Part shown: positions 1 to 6,702 of the stretch, in pieces
How the letters are laid out: every line of letters begins with the position of its first letter
How positions within the stretch are numbered: position 1 is the first letter of the stretch
Assembly (NCBI GenBank): GCA_018398815.1
Contig: CM031622.1
Span: 18,743,994 to 18,763,993 of the forward strand
Length of the DNA stretch: 20,000 bases
Source: Conus ventricosus
Lineage: Eukaryota; Mollusca; Gastropoda; Neogastropoda; Conidae
Reading direction: 5' to 3'
Program-made: the position numbers and the translations under genes
The notes under the pieces: generated by a model
What the model was told of the DNA's origin: nothing
Database searches by the model: none
The model's input: only the letters and a program-made list of their open reading frames with translations

Positions 1-578
1 TGTTGTGTGTGTGTTTGTGTGGTGTGACTCATTAATCTACTTTGTGCCAATTACAAGGACGTTTTATACTTTCAAGTGTGGTGTGTGTGTGTGTGTGTTG
101 TGTGTGCTGTGTGTGTATGTTGTGTGTGTGTAGTGTGTGTGATCATAGTGTGTGTGGTGTGTGGGATGTCAGTAAAAACCGTGAGTTAAATCTACAATAA
201 TTGGTTTCAGTCAGTTGTGTGTGTGTGTGTGTGTGTGTTGTGTGTTGTGTGTGTGTGTGTGTTTTGGCGGTGCGTGCATGCGTGCGTACGGTGCGTTTCG
301 CGCATGCTTCTGCATGGTTTTTTTGGTATGTATGAGTTGTGTGGTTGTGAGTAATTCTTTTTAACTTGGAGTGCAATGTTTGTTTGTTTGTTTATGTGTT
401 TGTTTCAAATGTGAAGAAAAAAAATTCTCCAGTCTTCATTACCTTCTCAATACCATTCAAACTCTTAATGCTTGGTTACTTGACTTCCACCCCCACCCCC
501 ATCCCCACACTCTCCCCACCTACCCCCACCCCCTCATCTCTTACCTCCCATGTATGCCTGTTTCTGCCAACCTTTCAG
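1..578. other. Intron 3' portion upstream of first visible exon, TG-rich
   Basis: No gene is visible. Positions 1-270 are dominated by degenerate TG/GT dinucleotide repeats with interspersed GTGTTGTG variants. Positions 481-535 form a C-rich tract of CCCCAC/CCCCCAC type, so the minus strand has several G runs. The stretch ends in a pyrimidine-rich acceptor (cctttcag at 571-578) feeding the first recognisable transporter exon. It is taken as intron because the exon at 579 begins in mid-protein. Confidence 0.7.
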
Positions 579-728
579 GATGTGTCCATACCGTGGCGGG
601 CCATCCTGACCTCTGCCCCGGTGTGGGCCGTCTGCATAGCACATTTCGCCTACAACTGGGGCTACTACAGCATGTTCACCAGTTTACCCACCTTCTTGAA
701 ACAGATACTTCACTTCGAAATAGTAACG
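579..728 (+). CDS. SLC17A5-like: SLC17 sialin-like transporter, exon encoding TM7 region
   Basis: This is the first visible exon of an MFS organic-anion transporter of the SLC17 family, which moves sialic acid, glutamate or related anions, often coupled to H+ or Na+, in lysosomal, vesicular or plasma membranes. It is 50 codons in phase 0, starting DVSIPWRAILTSAPVWAVCI and ending HFEIVT. The I-P-W ... ILTS.PVWA...AHF.YNWG.Y......LPT.LK.IL.F pattern is the family's hallmark at the start of the C-terminal half: the loop before TM7, TM7, and the LPT(Y/F)(M/L)K segment. The acceptor is cctttcag at 571-578 and the donor is ACG|gtcagt at 729. The phase-0 end joins cleanly to the phase-0 exon at 3594 (FEIVT|NGFLSALPY). 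Exons for the N-terminal half must lie upstream of the window. The sialin-like assignment within SLC17 rests mainly on the last exon; the substrate cannot be read. Confidence 0.93.
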
Positions 729-741
729 GTCAGTGTTCTGT

Positions 742-796
742 GTCTGTCTGTCTGTGTTTCTTCGTCGGTCTGTCCGTCCGCCTGTCTGTCTGTCTG

Positions 797-871
<75 letters not shown>

Positions 872-901
872 CTGTCTCTCTCTGTCTCTCTGTGCCTCTC
901 T
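742..901. repeat. TCTG then CT dinucleotide microsatellite
   Basis: Starts a few bases after the exon donor at 729. TCTG tetranucleotides (742-795) run into an almost uninterrupted CT tract at 799-867, followed by CTGT/CTCT variants to about 901. The downstream intron flank is therefore a long polypyrimidine run on the sense strand. Confidence 0.95.
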
Positions 902-1200
902 GTATCTCACACACACATTGTCTCTGGAAACAGCATGTCAACAGCTTTCTGCTGATTGCCGAGGCAGTTTGATAATGCATGAAAAATTTGTGTCCTGAAA
1001 TTTAAAGGCCGACAAACAATGTCGGGTAACTTTGAACTGTCTCTTACAAATGGTGCTGCATTCAAAAACAGCGTCCCCGTTAGACGGATCAAACAGATCA
1101 AGAAAGGCGCACTTTGTGTCGGTCCACGTGCCATGTGCAGGTAGAGGTTACACGCCGACTGAAACAGGCAGAGGAAGACAGTGGACTATTGATAATATTT

Positions 1201-1201
1201 G

Positions 1202-1243
<42 letters not shown>

Positions 1244-1260
1244 CTCTCTCATCCTCCACA

Positions 1261-1291
<31 letters not shown>

Positions 1292-1362
1292 CACCACACA
1301 CACAAGAGAGAGAGGAGAGAGAGAGGAGAGAGAGAGAGAGAGAGAGAGAGAAGAGAGAGGGG
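1201..1362. repeat. Compound CT / CA / GA microsatellite with foldback arrangement
   Basis: CT repeats (1202-1249) are followed by CA repeats (about 1255-1303) and then GA repeats (about 1304-1362). The CT and GA arms are complementary, so a single strand could fold into a hairpin with the CA tract as loop. Confidence 0.95.
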
Positions 1363-1608
1363 GTAGGGAGCGAGTGTGCTCCTGCACTTTTACAAATATT
1401 ACGCGGTTTTGAATCGCTATTAAAACAATCCAAAAATAGTAAGACGATTAACAGCCCAGTATACAGTGCTCTGATCCGTCATCAAACTTTTAATGGTACC
1501 AAGTACAATGGACTGTATTTTGTTAATTGCAAAGTGAGACGACTGCAGGCGGAAATCTAAACAAATCTTAAATACATGTTAGCGAACCGCCCAGAGAAAC
1601 GTGGACAA

Positions 1609-1680
1609 ACGAGTCACAAGACAAAACACAACGCGTTTCGACCTCTTAGGTCTTCTTCAGGTGAGTCACAAACGAATAAA
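1609..1680 (-). ncRNA. Hammerhead-like foldback motif, possible Penelope-type or retrozyme remnant
   Basis: On the minus strand, 1660 to 1635 reads CTGAAGA, then a GACC stem, a short loop, a GGTC stem, then CGAAAC. CTGANGA and GAAA around a stem are the conserved core blocks of hammerhead ribozymes, which are known from Penelope-like retroelements and animal retrozymes. One extra A lies between core and stem, and stems I and III are not convincingly formed. Flanking GTCACAAG/GTCACAAAC sequences at 1613-1673 look like short related flanks. This could equally be a transposon-end palindrome with no ribozyme activity. Confidence 0.3.
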
Positions 1681-2236
1681 ATAACGAAAATTCACTTAGC
1701 TTTGATCGCTTCAGATCGCTTCAGAGTTAAGCCTGCACCAGTGTACATTATTATTTAAGAGCAGTTAAGACAGGTTTATTTGATTTCCGACTTTTCAGAT
1801 CAGCAGTTAGGCTAGAAATTTGCTGATTTTAGAAAGATGTGAATTTTTAAATCTTGAGAGAGCATGTGTTCATCGGTTAAGGACGTACAACTTGCCATTG
1901 GTATTTTCAGTGTTCAATCATGATCTACTGCAAAACATTGAACGGCAGGGCCTAAGTAGCTGCATATCGCATCATGAAAACTCAGCCTCGCACATTAAAT
2001 GTGTACAATTCCCGCAATGAACAGCGTAGTTTCTCCCAAGCAATTAGAATTCCCCACGCGTAGAGCCACTTTTCTGAATTGTGTACAGCGTGCTCATTGT
2101 GTCCTCATTTGTTCCTTACAGGTCAGTCTTGCCGGGTGGTGTCCCTTAAAAGGGTGAAAACAATGACGTCATTGAATCAGTTCCAGAAAATCTTTATTAG
2201 CAACACATGTAACCGCAGTATACATACGTATACACA

Positions 2237-2607
2237 CATTGGGCTGATACATTCATTTTGTTATTTTGCAGGATAGGACCAATTGCTGAATGGGATGCAT
2301 TGGGCTGATACATTCATTTTGTCATTTTGCAGGATAGGACCAATTGCTGGATGGCGATACATTGGGCTGATACATTCATTTTGTTATTCTGCAGGATAGG
2401 ACCAATTGCTGGATGGGGATACATTGGGCTGATATATTCATTTTGTTATTCTGCAGGATAGGACCAATTGCTGGATGGCGATACATTGGGCTGATACATT
2501 CATTTTGTTATTCTGCAGGATAGGACCAATTGCTGGATGGGGATACATTGGGCTGATACATTCATTTTGTTATTCTGCAAGATAGGACCAATTGCTGATG
2601 GGGATAC
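2237..2607. repeat. 62-bp minisatellite, six tandem copies
   Basis: Units begin CATTGGGCTGATACATTC at 2237, 2298, 2360, 2422, 2484 and 2546 (periods 61, 62, 62, 62, 62). Copies differ by only a few bases, mostly the GGGGAT/GGCGAT variant and TTTTGCAG/TTCTGCAG. Each unit includes TTGTTATTNTGCAGGATAGG, which resembles a 3' splice site in the sense direction; the last copy has lost it (CTGCAAG). Confidence 0.97.
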
Positions 2608-2625
2608 AGAGTATGGGCACAGGAG

Positions 2626-2660
2626 GAGGAGGCGTGGGCGCGAAACTCATAAAAGCCCCT
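2626..2660 (+). promoter_or_regulatory. GCGTGGGCG box followed by TATA-like CATAAAAG
   Basis: Directly after the 62-bp array lies AGGAGGAGGCGTGGGCGCG, which contains a perfect EGR/Zif268-type GCGTGGGCG (2632-2640), with CATAAAAGCC (2648-2657) eight bases further on and then CCCTCCCC. The combination resembles a compact promoter core, but one match of each motif in a repeat-rich intron is weak evidence. Confidence 0.2.
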
Positions 2661-3039
2661 CCCCTTTAATCTGTTGTTGTGAAATAGTCTCCCCTGAGGA
2701 AAACAAGCACGGATCCAGTTCACGCTGTTAATGGTCGAGGCGACAGCAGAGGCCATGTTGCGACTGACACTCACAAACACAGCCGAGCAATGTTCTTGAC
2801 AACAAAAAAAAAAACTGGCTAAAAAATAACTTGGGGTATGTCAAAAATATATTATATGAGACAGAAGATATGACGTGTGTTTGCTGGGTATGGTTTACTG
2901 TTGAGCCTTGAACAAAGATATGTAAAAAAAAAAAAAAAAAAAAAGAACGTATGCGGAATCAAAATGAACCGACCAAGAAACATTGAAATGATTCAAGGAT
3001 GCTCATAAGATTTGAAAATAGAAAAAAAGCAGATAAAAA

Positions 3040-3085
3040 ATCTCCTACCTTTTCGGTCATAGACCGTCTTCAGGACTGATGACAT
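3040..3085 (-). ncRNA. Second hammerhead-like foldback motif
   Basis: On the minus strand, 3073 to 3050 reads CTGAAGA, CGGTC, TAT, GACCG, AAAA. This is a perfect 5-bp stem inside the same CTGAAGA...GAAA frame as the motif at 1635-1660. Two such motifs on the same strand 1.4 kb apart suggest ends or copies of one kind of retroelement. No reverse transcriptase frame is visible between them. Confidence 0.3.
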
Positions 3086-3161
3086 CAAACAAAAGACAAA
3101 TATATACGTATAGGCTATGGCGTATGAAAACATACGTAAACGGATGAATGCGTGTTTAAAG

Positions 3162-3196
<35 letters not shown>

Positions 3197-3593
3197 GTGG
3201 GGATAAGGTAAGAGTGGCAGATAGATGGAAAAGGCACACAGAAATAGAGATAGAGAAAAAGAAAGGAGAGAGTGGTAGAAGAGGAATCTTATGCTTGGAA
3301 GGGGGCGGTTGTGCCCTGTGTGATTCTAAGCAGACTTCAGCACCCGTTGCAGTAGACTTCCGTCGTTCTGTTGTGAGACACTGGTCGGAATGCTGTAAAC
3401 CGTGTGTTTAGTTGGTTTTAAGCGATGTGAATGCATTTGTTTTCAGGTTACAACGTACGGAATAGATAAACTGATGGAAATAATATGTGTTTGTCCGGGT
3501 GGGAAGCCCATGAAAGTCTGCCTGCAACAGATAATCAGCGATGTCCTGGGTTGTTATGTTCTTGAAAACAGTCGTGTTGTTGGCCATTTCCAG

Positions 3594-3721
3594 AACGGGT
3601 TTCTGTCAGCCCTGCCCTACCTGTTGATGTGGCTGACACAGGTGTTGGGAGGAATTGTGTCTGGACGTTTTGAGGCGATACCTCTCCACAGGCTTCACTC
3701 GAAAACTGATGTTCGCCATTG
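3594..3721 (+). CDS. SLC17A5-like: SLC17 sialin-like transporter, TM8 exon with internal frame change
   Basis: The acceptor is ccatttccag (3584-3593). The exon opens in phase 0 with NGFLSALPYLLMWLTQVLGG, matching the ENGF.S.LPYL....... segment of the family (TM8 and the membrane-proximal loop). From about 3672 the conserved protein continues in another frame: RRYLSTGFTRKLMFAIG, the usual (L/S)T...RK(L/I)...G stretch before TM9. The switch is at TTTT (3668-3671). With three T the frame would read through as SGRLRRYLSTGFTRK, so an extra T is the simplest explanation. The exon ends in phase 1 at G3721 with a poor donor (gtccat), which joins correctly to the phase-1 exon at 5367 (FAIG|SVFPAVF). 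The frame change is either a sequencing or assembly indel or a real disabling mutation. Confidence 0.88.
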
Positions 3722-3752
3722 GTCCATGTCCGCTGTCTTCTGTCTCGGGTCT

Positions 3753-3826
3753 GTCTTGTCTGTCTGTCTGTCTGTCTGTCCTGTCTTCGTCTGTCTCTCT
3801 CTCTCTCTTCTCTCTCCTCTCTCTCT

Positions 3827-3858
<32 letters not shown>
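3753..3858. repeat. TCTG / CT microsatellite next to a splice donor
   Basis: CTGT tetranucleotides from about 3755 pass into CT repeats interrupted by CTTCTCTCC to 3858. As after the exon at 579-728, a TCTG-to-CT tract begins within tens of bases of the donor. Confidence 0.93.
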
Positions 3859-3862
<4 letters not shown>

Positions 3863-4191
3863 CATACGCTTTTTCCCTGGCTACATGTCTGTTTCCACCA
3901 ATGCCTCTCTGAGCCAGAAAGGAACAAGAGACATTGAGACGGACAGACACGAATGTTGTTGCAGTCACGTAACAAACCATCCCTGAAATCAGCTCATTCA
4001 TGTTTTACTGTTGCGTCAGAAACATACACTGTATTTGCTGGACAAGTCACACATTTTTTACCTAACGGCTGTGACTGCTAGTTAAACAACTGGAGCCTTT
4101 GTCATTCTCAGGCTCATGGAGTGCCAGAAAATTAACAGCATTTATTTGAGCGCACCGTACTTCTGCTGGGAACCTTTCTTCTGTGGTAACT

Positions 4192-4194
<3 letters not shown>

Positions 4195-4227
<33 letters not shown>

Positions 4228-4630
4228 TAATGAATACTTATATAGCGCCTATTCTCGGCTAGAGGCCAAGCTCTAAGCGCTTTACAATCCACACTCGTTT
4301 ACACAACGGGCTGCCTACCTGGGTAGTGCCGACTGAAGAGCTGCCAGCTGGTTGCTTCATTCAGTCGTTTCCCGTGTCATCCAGTCAGTATCGTTCAATA
4401 TCGATCACTCATTTTCCTTACTTCCTTCATTCTTTCCATTTCTCACGCAGGGTGCATGCTATGTGTAACGTGTCATCCATACCAACGGCCAAACTGGCCT
4501 ACTCTTCCGAAAGTTGGTGATGGGATTTTACGTGTGTGCAAGATGTTATGCGTGCGTTCACACACGGAACCTCGGTTTATAGTCTCATTCGAAGGACTTA
4601 TGATCTGCTCGGGAACCATCCTTACTCTGT
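4195..4630 (-). mobile_element. tRNA-derived SINE, minus-strand copy with (ATT)n tail
   Basis: Read on the minus strand, this copy ends with GCGCTATATAAGTATTC followed by (ATT)n (4195-4227), a typical SINE/LINE-type 3' end. The stretch 4505-4600 is clearly homologous in inverse orientation to 4860-4965 (shared blocks AAAGTTGGTGATGG, ATGCGTGCGTTCACACACG, TCATTCGAAGGA). Its 3' block CTAAGCGCTTTACA (4274-4287) is a common tail of marine invertebrate SINEs. The 5' head appears truncated or diverged. Confidence 0.75.
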
Positions 4631-4744
4631 CGCAGACGTGTGTCCTTGCAGTCATGTTGTGTGGTGACCAGTGAGAAAGCTTACAGGCAAGCCAGAAACA
4701 GACAGGGAATATAAGGGAGCTTATGTAGGCCGTAAACTTTTTGA

Positions 4745-5215
4745 GAGCTCAGACCGGAATTGCTGAGATGGTAGCACACCGAGCTCATGATCCTGAGGTT
4801 GCGGTTTCAATCTTCGTTGGACTGTTTCAGAACAAGGATGTTTCTCTTCCTGAGTTAACATTGGTTCTGACTCCGCTTTCTGGATAATCCTTCGAATGAC
4901 CGTAAAGTACGTGTGTGAACGCACGCATATCATCTTTCACACACATGAAATTCCATCACCAACTTTCGCAGGAGACGCCATTTAGTGTGGATGACGCGTA
5001 TACGCATAGCATGTGTCCTCCGTCAAATACCGAAAGAATGAGTGAATAACTGAGAGACGGATATTTAACTGAATGAGGTGGGAGGTAGCGACTGAATGTA
5101 GTGCCAGCAGGCAGCTCTTCAGTTGGCTCTACCCACTAAGGCAGCCACGAGAGCGTGGACTGTAAAGGGCGGGGAGCTTGGTCTCAAACCAGCTAACCTG
5201 CACCGTGTGCGTAAT
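4745..5215 (+). mobile_element. tRNA-derived SINE, plus-strand copy with A and B box head
   Basis: The head is tRNA-like: an A-box-like TGAGATGGTAGC at 4763-4774 and a B-box-like GGTTTCAATC at 4803-4812, spaced about as in a tRNA gene. The body (4860-5210) is the inverse complement of the copy at 4195-4630. The 3' end stops at TGTAAAGGGCGGGGAGCTTGG and lacks the (ATT)n tail, so it is 3' truncated or diverged. The pair forms a long inverted repeat inside the intron. Confidence 0.72.
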
Positions 5216-5366
5216 CTCAGTGCTGATTAGAAATTGTACTGAAACCCTCAGTCTCTTTTCTTAGAAAATAAACATGACAGGTTTGTTTTACGTCCGTAAT
5301 CACTACGTGTGTTAATGAGATAGATGTTACAGTGTTATGCTTTGCCTGTGTTTCTGTTTTTCCCAG

Positions 5367-5521
5367 GTTCAGTCTTTCCTGCTGTATTTCTCATCGCCAC
5401 TGGCTATGTGGACTGTGACCATACCCTGGCTGTGGTGTTGCTGACTGTAGGAGTCTCTGGGAAAGGGTTTGCTGGCTCCAGTTATATGGTCAATCACCTG
5501 GACTTTGCCCCTAGGTTTGCG
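5367..5521 (+). CDS. SLC17A5-like: SLC17 sialin-like transporter, exon encoding TM9-TM10
   Basis: The acceptor is tttttcccag (5357-5366). The exon starts in phase 1 (GT completing Gly) and reads GSVFPAVFLIATGYVDCDHT, then LAVVLLTVGVSGKGFAGSSY and MVNHLDFAPRFA. The G..FPA.FL.A.GY..CD..LAV....... pattern followed by G....NHLD.AP..A is diagnostic of SLC17 (TM9, TM10 and the conserved N-H-L-D-x-A-P motif). At the 3' end GCG|gtcagt (5522) is the best-looking donor but leaves phase 0, while the next exon needs phase 1. Using GT at 5526 restores phase and gives FAVRTLFG in place of the expected FAGTLFG. A missing G at GCGG|gtcagt would give the expected residue. Confidence 0.9.
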
Positions 5522-5704
5522 GTCAGTGTGTGTGCGCACTTTTTTTTTTTTTTTGGCGGTGCGCTAACATTAAATTTAAGATATTTCCGCCTTACTTTGC
5601 AACCAAGATTGAAATAAAACAGCAAACAAGTGGGGTAACGTTTGCTCCCATAAGAAAACCTAACACAGAGTAACTTGTATTCAAGACTGGCACAGCCTTT
5701 TAAA

Positions 5705-6283
5705 CTGGAATAAAGTCAGACAAAATACATAGACGAACAATCTATTAGTGGGTAAAACACAAGCGCAGGCCAACAACATGATCTGTCTTCGTTGAGACTT
5801 GTCAAGATTTGGACATAAGGAGGGGGGGGGGGGGGGGGGGGGGGGGTGGTTGAAGATGAAGAAACTGGGAACATAAAATTAAGAAAATATATAACAGACA
5901 TGAAAACTCTTCACTAGCTGCATAAGGGAACCATCGTAATCCCTTTGAAAGCAGATATATTTGTATTGCCTGCTCCGAGGCCTTTCGTCCGCTGGATCGG
6001 AACTGAACAAGGAAACACGGCTGGATTTGTCTGTGCTCCTGGCGTCAAATAGAGACACACCACAGTCCATAATACCGTGGTGTTCTCACCACCAAGGTGC
6101 AAAAAAGAATCCAATAGCACCCCCAAAGCAGCCAGTGAAGGGTAGTAAAGGAAACCAAACGAAAGTGTGGGGAGACAAAAGTTGTTGAAAAACTAAAGAC
6201 ATTATGCAAATAGTATGAAATGTATGGGACAATCTTTGAGCCTACGCTTGAGGATCCACCCAAGGATGCAAGGGAGATCAAAA
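5705..6283 (-). mobile_element. Copy 1 of an unnamed poly-C-bearing repeat family
   Basis: This stretch is the inverse complement of parts of 11600-12275. Shared landmarks, in plus-strand reading, are AAGATTTGGACATAAGG next to a 25-base G run (5822-5846), GAAGAAACTGGGAACATAAAA, GGGAACCATCGTAATCCCTTT (5927-5947), GCCTTTCGTCCGCTGGATCGG (5980-6000), GTGGTGTTCTCACCACCAAGG and AAGGGAGATCAAAAG (about 6270-6283). The order of blocks is the same as in the other copies once reversed. It has no open frame, so it is non-autonomous. Confidence 0.8.
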
Positions 6284-6289
6284 GACTAA

Positions 6290-6702
6290 CACACAGACAG
6301 ACAGAAACAAATACAATAACCTCGATTTAATCGAAACGAAATTTCATTTCCAATGCATTCATTTCATTTCCAGTTAAGACTGAAATATTTAATACGATAG
6401 ATTTTTCTTTGTAACCCATGCGAATATTTCAAGTCTGACAGAATAAGACTCCTGTAACAACATCCGTTTTCCAGACTACGATTGAGTCGTTTCCTTTTGT
6501 TGAACAACTTCCAGTAAACTGTCAAAACTGTATGTGAAAATAAAACCTGACTCAAATGACAATTTTGTCTGGGTCATCTACCGAGCAGGAATGATGGGAG
6601 GAAACATAATGCTAAGGATCTCGCCGCGGTGATTTCATCTTAAAGGAGCAACTGGAATCTTCTGATACAGGCGAAGATGTTGATTGTGTTTCTCTAGCAA
6701 TC
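6290..6702. other. No recognised feature
   Basis: AT-rich intronic sequence between the poly-C repeat and the satellite. A partly repeated ATTTCATTTCCA (near 6340 and 6361) is the only local structure noticed. Confidence 0.5.

Larger units (their letters stand above)
729..3593 (+). other. Intron (2865 bp) rich in microsatellites and repeats
   Basis: GT-AG intron between the TM7 and TM8 exons. It contains TCTG and CT repeats (742-867), a CT/CA/GA compound array (1201-1360), two hammerhead-like motifs, a 62-bp minisatellite (2237-2607), a poly-A of 22 (2923-2944) and a GT repeat (3163-3195). The remaining sequence (about 1370-2200 and 3200-3590) looks AT-moderate and unique, with no coding similarity recognised. 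Open frames in it are short or low complexity. Confidence 0.85.
3722..5366 (+). other. Intron (1645 bp) carrying two opposed SINE copies
   Basis: GT-AG intron between the TM8 and TM9-10 exons. After a TCTG/CT microsatellite (about 3753-3858) and about 330 bp of unique sequence, most of the intron is two copies of the same SINE in opposite orientations. Positions 5220-5366 are unique and end in a pyrimidine-rich acceptor (tttctgtttttcccag). Confidence 0.85.

Noticed and set aside
684..980. Arg-Glu rich minus-strand frame
   Set aside because: Translation of the CT microsatellite opposite a real exon and its intron; not protein-like.
3402..3593. Extension of the TM8 exon upstream in the same open frame
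   Set aside because: Family similarity begins sharply at NGFLS after ccag at 3593, and the phase fits the previous exon; the upstream part has no similarity.
4745..4820. Possible functional tRNA gene
   Set aside because: Only degenerate A and B boxes are present and no cloverleaf can be drawn; the body is shared with a second copy, so it is a SINE head.
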